Source: Phaeodactylibacter sp.
Lineage (GTDB): Bacteria > Bacteroidota > Bacteroidia > Chitinophagales > Saprospiraceae
Reading direction: 5' to 3'
Assembly (NCBI RefSeq): GCF_022763345.1
Contig: NZ_JALEGS010000053.1
Span: 1 to 64,000 of the forward strand
DNA: 64,000 nt
Notes under the pieces: model-generated
Databases searched by the model: none
The model's input: the letters and a program-made list of their open reading frames with translations, nothing else
What the model was told of the DNA's origin: nothing
Shown: in pieces, positions 8,715-16,846 of the stretch
Numbering within the stretch: position 1 is the stretch's first letter
How the letters are laid out: every line of letters starts with the position of its first letter
Program-made: the position numbers and the translations under genes

Positions 8715-8722
8715 TATATTTG
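8715..8722 (+). promoter_or_regulatory. Bacteroidota -7 box upstream of lptC
   Basis: TATATTTG matches TAnnTTTG and lies 23 bases before the lptC start. No exact TTTG -33 element was found. Confidence 0.4.
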
Positions 8723-8745
8723 TATTATGATATCAAATCGCACTT

Positions 8746-9303
8746 ATGATTAGAGCCTTTTGGGTAAGTATGTTTTTGTTGCTTGCAGCGAGTTGTAAGA
8801 ACGACCTTTCGGAAATTGAAGCGCTTAACGAGCAGCTGCGCGTGGATGTGGAAACAGCAAAGGAAGTGGAAATTCTGTACAGCGATTCGGCACAGGTAAG
8901 GGTGCGGGTCACCGGGCCTACCATGCTCTACCACCTCGACCGGTCAGAGCCGGAGCAGGAATTCCCGGATGGGGTCAATGTGGAGTTTTTCGGGCCGGAC
9001 GGTGAGGTCACCAGCCAGCTAACGGCACTGTACGGGCTGCGCCGACAGAATAAGAAAGAAGTAGTGGTGCGCGACAGCGTGGTCTGGAAGAGTGTGGAAG
9101 GGGATACCCTGGAAACCGAAGAACTCTTCTGGGACGAACGCCGGGAAAAAATCTACTCCAACAAGTTCGTGGTCATCACCCGGCCTGATGAGGTCATCTA
9201 TGGCCATGGTTTTGAGGCCGACCAGGACTTTTCCTACTCCCGCATTAACGCCATCGAGGGCCGCATAAAAGTAGACAATCCCGATAAACAAGATAACCCA
9301 TAA
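8746..9303 (+). CDS. lptC: LPS export ABC transporter periplasmic protein LptC
   Basis: A 185-residue lipoprotein with signal peptide MIRAFWVSMFLLLAASC (lipobox LAASC, Cys 17). The body is a beta-jellyroll-like repeat of acidic strands (VRVRVTGPTML, VNVEFFGPDGEVTSQLTA, VVVRDSVVWKSVEGDTLETEELFWDERREKIYSNKFVVI), the pattern of Bacteroidota LptC/OstA-like proteins. LptC is the periplasmic bridge that passes lipopolysaccharide from LptBFG toward LptA/LptD. The TKLFVVI-like 'SNKFVVITRPDEVIYGHGFEAD' segment is characteristic of the family. Its stop overlaps the next start (TAATG), so the membrane protein downstream is probably translated from the same message. Confidence 0.85.
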   Translation: MIRAFWVSMFLLLAASCKNDLSEIEALNEQLRVDVETAKEVEILYSDSAQVRVRVTGPTMLYHLDRSEPEQEFPDGVNVEFFGPDGEVTSQLTALYGLRRQNKKEVVVRDSVVWKSVEGDTLETEELFWDERREKIYSNKFVVITRPDEVIYGHGFEADQDFSYSRINAIEGRIKVDNPDKQDNP

Positions 9304-10565
9304 TGCTGATTGGCCTAATCATATTATCTCTGGTGCTCTCCGCGCTGTTCTCCGGTACGGAAATCGCCTTTGTCTCAGCCAACAAGCTAAGGGTAGAGAT
9401 CAAGAAAAAGAAAAGTGCCCGCCGGGGCAGCATTATCTCTGGTTTTTACAATGACCCGGCCAGTTTTCTCGGCACTATGCTCGTAGGCAACAACATCGCC
9501 CTCGTGCTTTTCACCACGCTCATGACCAAGCTCATAGAGCCCTACTTTTTGGAGTGGATGCCCTTTCTGTCGGAACAGCCACTGGCCCTGCTCCTGCTGG
9601 AAACCCTCGTCATCACCATCGTCGTGCTCATTTTTGGGGAGTTCCTGCCCAAAACCCTCTTCCGCCTTTTTGCCGATCAGGTGCTTTACTTTCTGGCGGT
9701 GCCCCTGCAACTGCTCAAATGGATCCTGCTGGCGCCCTCCTGGCTCATGACCAAGCTGTCTAATCAGCTGCTGCGCCTGCTGCGCACGCCGGTGGAACAG
9801 GTCGATAACGCCTTCACCCGCCTGGACCTGGAGCACTTTATCCAAGGCACTCAGGGAGATGAGGAAGAGGATATCGACCGGGAACTCTTTGGCAAAGCCC
9901 TTAACCTGAGGGGCGTACGGGTGCGGGAGTGCATGATCCCAAGGCCCGAGATTGAAAACATTGACGTAACGGCTACGGTAGAGGACCTGGAACAGCTCTT
10001 TCGGGAAACCAAGCTCTCGCGCATCATCATTACCAATCAGGATATCGACAACGTGCTGGGGTATGTCCACCATCAGCAACTGCTCAAACGGCCCAAAACT
10101 ATCAGCCGGGAGATTATGGACTTGCCCTATGTACCCGAAGCCATGCCTGTGGCGGACCTGCTGAGCCGCTTTATCCGCGACCGCATCAACATAGCGATGG
10201 TAGTAGACGAATTCGGGGGTATTTCCGGGCTCATCACCATGGAAGACATCCTGGAAGAGCTCTTTGGGGAGATTGAAGATGAGCACGATCAGGAAGAGCA
10301 TGTAGAGCGCGTCATCGAGGAAGGGCAGGAGTACATCTTCTCCGGCCGCCTGGAGGTCGACTACCTCAATGAAAAGTACGATCTGGATTTACCGGAAGGC
10401 GAATACCACACCCTGTCCGGCTACATCGTCACCCAGACCGGCACCATCCCCGAGCAAAACGACGAGCTGGTTTTTGGCGGGTATAAATTTGTGCTGGAGC
10501 TGGTCAGCGACACTAAAATCGAAACCATCCGTATGATCAAAAAAGAACCTTTATCTTTGGAATAA
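9303..10565 (+). CDS. CNNM/CorC (hemolysin C) family membrane protein
   Basis: A 420-residue integral membrane protein. An N-terminal DUF21/CNNM domain (about 1-185) holds several hydrophobic helices and the motif SALFSGTEIAFVSANKLRVE. A pair of CBS domains follows (about 200-325; IPRPEIENIDV and VVDEFGGISGLITMEDILEELFGEIEDE), then a CorC_HlyC transporter-associated domain (about 335-415; GRLEVDYLNEKYDLDLPEGEYHTLSGYI). Relatives are linked to magnesium/cobalt export or, for GldE in Flavobacteria, to gliding; the sequence does not decide between these. It overlaps lptC by one base and is followed after one base by the DUF2461 gene, so the three form an operon. Confidence 0.9.
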   Translation: MLIGLIILSLVLSALFSGTEIAFVSANKLRVEIKKKKSARRGSIISGFYNDPASFLGTMLVGNNIALVLFTTLMTKLIEPYFLEWMPFLSEQPLALLLLETLVITIVVLIFGEFLPKTLFRLFADQVLYFLAVPLQLLKWILLAPSWLMTKLSNQLLRLLRTPVEQVDNAFTRLDLEHFIQGTQGDEEEDIDRELFGKALNLRGVRVRECMIPRPEIENIDVTATVEDLEQLFRETKLSRIIITNQDIDNVLGYVHHQQLLKRPKTISREIMDLPYVPEAMPVADLLSRFIRDRINIAMVVDEFGGISGLITMEDILEELFGEIEDEHDQEEHVERVIEEGQEYIFSGRLEVDYLNEKYDLDLPEGEYHTLSGYIVTQTGTIPEQNDELVFGGYKFVLELVSDTKIETIRMIKKEPLSLE

Positions 10566-10566
10566 A

Positions 10567-11244
10567 ATGAGTACCGCCATGATCACCCCGCCTACTTTTG
10601 ACTTCCTCCGCGACCTGAAAGCCAACAACAACCGCGACTGGTTTACTGAACATAAGCCCCGCTACCAGGCAGCTCACAAAGCGTTCAAGGCTTTCGCCAA
10701 TGTACTGCTGGATGAAGTGTCCCACCACGACGAAATTGAAAACCTCAAGCTCTTCCGTATTTACCGCGATGTGCGCTTTTCCAAAGACAAATCGCCCTAC
10801 AAGCCCCACTTCAGCGGAAGCATGATACGGGCGACCAAGTGGCGGCGCGGCGGTTACTACTTTCACCTTTCACCCGGCAGTTCCTTTGCCGGTGGTGGGT
10901 TTTGGGACCCCAATACGGATGATCTGAAGCGGATCCGGACAGAAATTGCCAACCACCCCGAAGAAATGCGCGAAGTCCTTCAGCACCCGGAGCTCCAACA
11001 ATACTTTGACGGGCTGGAAGGCGATCAGGTGAAGACCGCGCCCCGCGGCTTCACCAAGGACCACCCGGCCATCGACCTGCTGCGCTACAAACAGTTTTTA
11101 CTGACCCACCCCTTCACCGATGAGGAAGTGCTCGCCCCGGACTTTGCGCAACAGCTGAGCCGGGTTTTTCAGGCGATGCGCCCGTTCTTCGATTATATGA
11201 GCGAGGTACTGACGACGGATGAGAATGGGGTGCCTATCGAATAG
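10567..11244 (+). CDS. DUF2461 family protein
   Basis: A 225-residue cytoplasmic protein matching DUF2461 (TIGR02453). Family features are the FDFLRDLKANNNRDWFTEHKPRY start, the LFRIYRDVRFSKDKSPYK motif and the Gly-rich GGYYFHLSPGSSFAGGGFWDP. The biochemical function is unknown. Its start lies one base after the upstream membrane-protein stop, which places it at the end of the lptC operon, although a TATCTTTG box just before the ATG (10550-10557) could also serve as a -7 element. An internal in-frame ATG at residue 5 gives an almost identical product. Confidence 0.9.
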   Translation: MSTAMITPPTFDFLRDLKANNNRDWFTEHKPRYQAAHKAFKAFANVLLDEVSHHDEIENLKLFRIYRDVRFSKDKSPYKPHFSGSMIRATKWRRGGYYFHLSPGSSFAGGGFWDPNTDDLKRIRTEIANHPEEMREVLQHPELQQYFDGLEGDQVKTAPRGFTKDHPAIDLLRYKQFLLTHPFTDEEVLAPDFAQQLSRVFQAMRPFFDYMSEVLTTDENGVPIE

Positions 11245-11270
11245 GCATACTGATACATTGTTAAACCTAT

Positions 11271-11299
11271 TTTGCCATTTCTTTCTGCTTTTGTATCTT
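11271..11299 (+). promoter_or_regulatory. Promoter of the response regulator-kinase cluster
   Basis: A TTTG -33 element at 11271-11274 is followed after 17 bases by TATCTTTG at 11292-11299, an exact match to the Bacteroidota -7 consensus. It implies a leader of about 130 bases before the response regulator ATG at 11432. No clear structured element was recognised in that leader. Confidence 0.6.
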
Positions 11300-11431
11300 T
11301 GATATCTCGACTCCCGAACAGCCTAACCTAACTCCTCCCCGATTATCCAATGAGCTGTATTTACAGTAAGGTGCCACAATCCGCTGTGTGTGCTCTACTT
11401 GTATTGTTCCTAATTAATATGCACAATTTCT

Positions 11432-12511
11432 ATGGAAGGAAAAGACAAAATCCTGATTGTAGAGGATGAAACCTCTATACGGGAAACCCTCGAAGATTTA
11501 ATGCTCGCCCGGGGCTACGAGTATGTCAGTTTTGACAACTCCGAAGATGCCTACCTGTATCTGATGAATAACGATGACATTGACCTGGTGCTCAGTGATA
11601 TCATGCTGCCGGGCCGTAGCGGGCTCGACATGCTGGACAGTATCCGCAGCCGGGCTAAGTTTGAACTTACACCGGTGATTTTGCTCACAGCAAAGGTGGA
11701 GGAGGAAGACGTCCGGCTGGGTATTCAGAAAGGCGCCGATGACTACATCCGCAAGCCCTTCAAGACCAAACACCTGTACGCGGCAATTGCCACTCAGCTG
11801 GAACGGTATAAAAAGCTTAGGACTTCTCAGCAGCGTATTAAGGACACCGTAGATGTACAGGACGAGCTGCTGGAAAGCATCGCTGTCATTAACAGCCACT
11901 GGGTGCGGGCTCCACTGACGAACATCTTTGCCCTCCTCAATATGGCCGAAGAACAGGGACACCCGGTGGGGGACAAAGAACTCCGATACATGCGGGCTCA
12001 ACTGGAGACCCTGGACGAAATGCTCAAGGCCGTGGCCGCTCAGGTGAATGGTTACCGGGCAAGTGGCAGTTTCCGGTTCAGGGATTTCCGGCTCCCTTCT
12101 CAGCAATCGGATATCATTGCTGTGGATGATGATTCGATGCAACTGACCTTTTTGAAATTCCTGTTTAGAAAGCACCTGCCGGAAGCCACGCTCACCTGCT
12201 ACACTTCACCCGAAGAAGCACTGGAGCAGATCGTTTCCCGCGAAACCCCGCCCGACCTGCTGATTACCGACCTGCAAATGAGTCCGATGAACGGTTTTGA
12301 CCTGGTGGACCAGCTGCTTGAAAAAGAAATCCGGCTGCCCGTTTTTATACTCACCAGCAGTATGCATGCTACGGATATTGAGAAAGCCATGCACTACAAT
12401 AACATCTATCAGTTTTTGCAAAAACCCATTGATGGCCAAAAGTTAAAGCAGATCTTTACTTCTTCCGCTGACCGAAGTGGAATTATTGCAGGCCAAAAAT
12501 ACTGTAGCTGA
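11432..12511 (+). CDS. Two-receiver response regulator with a DHp-like middle
   Basis: A 359-residue protein with receiver domains at both ends. REC1 (about 5-125) has ILIVEDE, phosphoacceptor Asp 56 in LVLSDIMLPG, and Lys in DDYIRKPF. REC2 (about 228-350) has IIAVDDD, Asp 280 in LLITDLQMSP and the Lys in FLQKPID. Between them (about 135-205) is a helical hairpin with INSHWVRAPLTNIFALL, resembling a histidine-kinase dimerization helix with His 156, but there is no ATPase domain. There is no DNA-binding domain, so it likely acts by protein contact. The kinase gene begins 35 bases before its stop, which points to coupled expression with the three downstream kinases. Confidence 0.88.
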   Translation: MEGKDKILIVEDETSIRETLEDLMLARGYEYVSFDNSEDAYLYLMNNDDIDLVLSDIMLPGRSGLDMLDSIRSRAKFELTPVILLTAKVEEEDVRLGIQKGADDYIRKPFKTKHLYAAIATQLERYKKLRTSQQRIKDTVDVQDELLESIAVINSHWVRAPLTNIFALLNMAEEQGHPVGDKELRYMRAQLETLDEMLKAVAAQVNGYRASGSFRFRDFRLPSQQSDIIAVDDDSMQLTFLKFLFRKHLPEATLTCYTSPEEALEQIVSRETPPDLLITDLQMSPMNGFDLVDQLLEKEIRLPVFILTSSMHATDIEKAMHYNNIYQFLQKPIDGQKLKQIFTSSADRSGIIAGQKYCS

Positions 12512-14593
12512 TTTGTCCGCCTGGCTGAAACTTTTTGATGATAGCGTACAGCAGTGGTTGCAACAGCATTTGGAAAAGGAAATCAAAGAAGCGTGCAGTT
12601 TTCCCATTCCAAAGAATCTCCCTGAGCTTGCCGGTACCGATTTACTGCTGAGCGAACTTAAACTCCTCCCCACGCCTGTGGCAGAGGAGGCGTACACTGT
12701 AGTGTGTTGCAAAACCTGCCATCAGCCAGACAACATAAATGCAACGTCTGTAAAGCCTAATCAGTTTCTTCAGAAATTCGACCTTGCCGGTTTGATTGAT
12801 AATGCATTATCTGGCGTTTGGTATTCTAACTTGACAGACAGCACCTCATTCTCAACCGATGGTATTAATAAAGTCCGGGGCTATAAAGATGCCAAGAGTA
12901 CTATCTCATGGCAAAAAACCATTTTGCCAGAAGACATTGAAAAAGTTAGCCATTTCTTTGATCAGTGCCTGAATGCTCCACCAAATACAGCTTCAAAAGC
13001 CATACTCCGGCATCGGCACAGAGATGGCCACATCATTCATCTTATGGTGATGGGCCAAAAAGTTGAAGCTTCAGAAGGCAAATCCATTGAACTATTCGGT
13101 ATTTGGGTTGATGTTACAGAACAGGAACAACTACGGAAACAACTGGAAGCTGCTCTTTGGGCTCAGAAAGCTCAAAGCGAATACCTGAAACGCCTTCTGA
13201 ACGGCCTTCCTGAGATTACCCTTGTTGCCAACCGGCAAACAGGCAAAATTACCGACTGCAATGCAGCAGTGTTCTATAAGCTGGGTTATACCAAAGCGGA
13301 AGTAATCGGACAGCAGCACACGTTTGCCTACCTTCCTGAGTACCGCGCCGCGGCAGACAAAGCTTTCGATGATGGGGTAGTTCCCCCTGCCGATGTCGTT
13401 GTCCATTTAATGAAAAAAGATGGCAGCCAATTGCCTACCCGCCTCTCACATACAGAAGCCGAACTCAATGGCCAACCGGTACTAATAGGCACCTTCACAG
13501 ACCTGACAGAAGTAGAAGCGGCTAAAGAACGACTTAAAAATAACGAAGCGCTATACCGGCAACTGATCCAAAACTCAAACGAGTACATTGCCATAATGGA
13601 CCATGACTTTGTAGTGGAGTGGATTTCTCAAAATTTCGCCGATTTATTAGGCTTCCCCGTGGAGGAGCTCATTGGAAAAAAGCTAAACACCTTCATCCCC
13701 CCGGAAGAACAGGTACGGTTGACCGCCATTTTTAAAGCCGCATTTGAGCGGGGCGACAATGTAATAGCTTATGAAACAAGGGTTCGTACCTCTTCCGGCA
13801 ACTACGTTTGGATGAAAGGCCGGTATGTATTCCTCACCAATGAAAGTGGTGTGCCAAAAATTTATTCCTACCGGCAGGATATCAGCAGAGAAAAAGAGAT
13901 TCAGCAGAAGCAACAGGAAATGACGAGGCTTAAAAATGAGTTTGTGTCCATGACCAGCCATCAGCTACGTACACCAATGGTCGTTTTTGCTTCCAACCTT
14001 GAACTGTTGGAAGCGCTGATACCCGATGAGCAAACCGCAGTCCGGCGCATCCTGAAACGTATGAACACCGAGTCTGACCGAATGGTGCACCTGTTGGATG
14101 AGGTGCTGCTGCTCAGCCGTCTGGAAAGTGGAAAACTGGAAGCGGCGAAGCACAAAACGTACAACCTTGTTGAACTTATACGTACGTTTTGTAGGGACGG
14201 AGTTTGTAGTGTCGCCAACGTACAAACAGACCTGCCAGGCGACCCCATATGGGTCAGTGTTGACAAAGATCAGTTTGAGCATATCCTCATAAATCTCCTT
14301 AACAATGCCATCAAATATACCCCCCCGATCGGCCAAAGCCGGTTGTATCGCTTTGCAGTGCCACTGACCATGTTGTACTGACCATTAAAGACTATGGCAT
14401 AGGTATTCCGGATGAAGACCAGCCCCGGCTATTCCAGCAATTTGTCAGAGCCAAAAATGTGAGCACGCTCCCTGGTACAGGGCTGGGGTTGTACATCGTT
14501 AAGCGGTTTGCCGACCAAAATAACATCAAAATATCTCTGCAGAGCCAAATCAAACAAGGCACTACGTTTCATTTAGATATCCCAACCCTTTAA
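12477..14593 (+). pseudogene. PAS-domain histidine kinase, frameshifted at a C7 tract
   Basis: This frame starts at GTG 12477 inside the response regulator end. The first part has an N-terminal region, about three PAS domains (roughly 95-220, 235-345, 355-470; NEYIAIMDHDFVVEWISQN in the last), a HisKA domain with His 495 in MTSHQLRTPM, and the N-box LLNNAIKYTP. At the C7 run 14320-14326 the frame breaks and stops at 14381. The remaining ATPase motifs resume in another frame (DYGIGIPDED, FQQFVRAKNV, GTGLGLYIVKRFAD) and end with TAA at 14591-14593. One extra C would restore a full kinase of about 700 residues. Tract slippage, a mutation or an assembly error would all explain this. As written the product lacks a complete ATPase. 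Confidence 0.85.
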
Positions 14594-14602
14594 ATCAAAA
14601 GC

Positions 14603-16846
14603 ATGCCCGAAACTCATAAAATCACCTTTCTAACACCCACACAAGAGCAGGCCCTCCTCAGCGAGCACCCCTATCTGCTTCACCTCCCCGGATTCCTGTT
14701 GCTGTCTTGTGGTGAAGTATGGGTCAGCCCAAGCCTGAAAGCCAGCTATCCCGAGCTGGGTGAAGATTTCTCACTCCACAAGCTGATCCGGTTCCTGCCC
14801 AAGCCTCAACGCAGCAATTTTCAATCCCTGCTCAGCGACAGATACCGGTTGCTGGCTGCTACATTCGACCAGAAAATTCCTTTGGAGCCCCCTTTGGACA
14901 AGATCACTCTTGGTATCCGGCAACTGTTTTATCAGGGCAGCCCAAATTGGTTGGGTATCCTCTTTTCCACACAAAAAACGGACCGCCCACAGCGTGAAAT
15001 CCACTCTGCCTCACCACTTGTACCTGCTGACTTTGAGCTTCTTGAGCAATCTCAAAATATAGGTTTCTGGCGATTTGACCTGCAAAACCGGCAAGTCTAT
15101 TTTTCAAACGCCATTTACCATATGCTGGGGTATAAACCTGGTGAGCTCTCCACCCCTCTCGAACTCATTGCACCTGATGACTACCACCTCATGCGGGTCA
15201 TCATTGAAGCTATGGTACTGTCCCCTACCACTCCTAATACTAAAGTAGAAGTTAAGTACAGGCACAAATCTGGCCGGCTAACGCCTATTTTGTTCACCAT
15301 TCAACCTCATGGGCATAAATACATTGGCACCTATCAAAGCGTGGAAGAAGCCGTATCCCTGCGCAACGCCCTCAGGCAGGTCACCGAAGAAGCCGAGCAC
15401 CGCTCAAAGCAGTTTAAAGTGCTATTTGATACTTTGCCCGAGATGGTCTTCATAGCCGATTCAGCAACCGGCATCATCCTCAACTGCAATCAAGCCGTAA
15501 AGCCCAAACTGGGCTATGAGCCGGAAGAGCTGATTGGGCAGCACCACACCATTATCCATCCCGAAGCAGCAAGGGAGCAAGTCAATAATGCATACAGGAA
15601 AAGAATAAAGCCAAATGCATTGCAGGTCCTCCCGCTCAGAACTAAAGAAGGAGGGGTTATTGAAACCCAGCCTTCTGAAACGTTCATTGATTACAACGGT
15701 GTACGAGCCAGGCTTGGCATCTTTTCTGACAAGACCAAACTGGTCAAAGTAGAACAAAAAGCGGAACGGCAGAAACGGCAGTACCAGCAACTCGTCAAAC
15801 ATTCCAGCGACCTCATTACCATCAGCAACGGGGACCTGACCGTAAAGTGGGCTTCTAACAATACCAAAGCAATATTGGGGTATACCAAATCGGAACTACA
15901 GGGCTCCAAACTACTGGATTTTATACATCCCGAAGACCTCAAACTGGCCACAGACCTGATCATGAGCGCCCTGCAGGAAGAGGAGCCGGAATTTTCCTAC
16001 ACCGCCCGTTTCCTGCATAAGGATAAAAGTTACCAATGGTTGCAAAACCATATTATCCGCACTACCGACGATGATCGTCAGCCTATTGGCATTACCTACA
16101 GCAGAGACATCACTGCACAAAAAGAACTACAGGAGAAAAGAGCGGAAATGGACCGCCTGAAGCAGGAATTTGTTTCCATGGCCAGCCATCAGCTCCGTAC
16201 CCCAATGGCTGTATTCTCAGCCAACCTGGAGATGCTTTCAGGGACAGAAGAAGCACAATCCCCACTGATGAAGCGCATTCTGGCACGCATGGAAAGAGAA
16301 TCTACGCGCATGGTGCGTCTGGTGGATGATGTGCTTGCAGTGAGCAAGCTCAATACTGAAGAGGAGCTGAAAGTCAATAAAACGCCTATTGAAATAGTCA
16401 GCTTCCTGCGTGATATCCTGGCTGATGAAGCTTTCTACTTTGATGAAGCGCCGATTGCCCTGCACACCGAATTAAAACACGGTACCATAGAAGCTGATGA
16501 GGAACAGCTGAACCATATCCTGCACAACCTGCTTTCCAATGCGGTCAAGTACTCCGAAAAGCGCGACCCACCAGAGGTGTACGTCCGGCAAACGGCAGCA
16601 GGCAAGATTCAGGTAGACCTAAAAGACCATGGTGTGGGCATTCCTGAGGCAGACCTGCAAAAGCTGTTCCAGCAGTTTCACCGGGCTTCCAATGTAAAGA
16701 AGATTGCAGGGACCGGCCTGGGGCTGTACATAGTGAAACGGTTTGCAGAGGCAAATGCTATAGAAATCGGGGTAGACAGCAAAGAGGACATAGGCACCAC
16801 CTTCTCTTTGACCTTCAAACACACGAAAAATGGACAAACTTCCTGA
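14603..16846 (+). CDS. PAS-domain sensor histidine kinase (second of three in tandem)
   Basis: A 747-residue soluble kinase. An N-terminal PAS-like region and at least three PAS domains (about 150-250, 275-385, 400-505; LLEQSQNIGFWRFDLQNRQV, LPEMVFIADSATGIILNCN, HSSDLITISNGDLTVKWAS) precede HisKA with His 529 in ASHQLRTPMAVF. The HATPase has the N-box NLLSNAVKYS, G1 DHGVGIPEAD, the F-box FQQFHRASNV and G2 GTGLGLYIVKRFAE. No transmembrane segment is visible, so it likely senses a cytoplasmic cue or relays signals. It starts 9 bases after the restored upstream kinase and overlaps the next kinase by 17 bases. The three kinases share the same FVSM(A/T)SHQ(L/F)RTPM helix and are paralogues. Confidence 0.93.
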   Translation: MPETHKITFLTPTQEQALLSEHPYLLHLPGFLLLSCGEVWVSPSLKASYPELGEDFSLHKLIRFLPKPQRSNFQSLLSDRYRLLAATFDQKIPLEPPLDKITLGIRQLFYQGSPNWLGILFSTQKTDRPQREIHSASPLVPADFELLEQSQNIGFWRFDLQNRQVYFSNAIYHMLGYKPGELSTPLELIAPDDYHLMRVIIEAMVLSPTTPNTKVEVKYRHKSGRLTPILFTIQPHGHKYIGTYQSVEEAVSLRNALRQVTEEAEHRSKQFKVLFDTLPEMVFIADSATGIILNCNQAVKPKLGYEPEELIGQHHTIIHPEAAREQVNNAYRKRIKPNALQVLPLRTKEGGVIETQPSETFIDYNGVRARLGIFSDKTKLVKVEQKAERQKRQYQQLVKHSSDLITISNGDLTVKWASNNTKAILGYTKSELQGSKLLDFIHPEDLKLATDLIMSALQEEEPEFSYTARFLHKDKSYQWLQNHIIRTTDDDRQPIGITYSRDITAQKELQEKRAEMDRLKQEFVSMASHQLRTPMAVFSANLEMLSGTEEAQSPLMKRILARMERESTRMVRLVDDVLAVSKLNTEEELKVNKTPIEIVSFLRDILADEAFYFDEAPIALHTELKHGTIEADEEQLNHILHNLLSNAVKYSEKRDPPEVYVRQTAAGKIQVDLKDHGVGIPEADLQKLFQQFHRASNVKKIAGTGLGLYIVKRFAEANAIEIGVDSKEDIGTTFSLTFKHTKNGQTS

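Noticed and set aside
9387..10301. 304-codon minus-strand frame opposite the CNNM gene
   Set aside because: Shadow of the membrane-protein gene; no domain seen.
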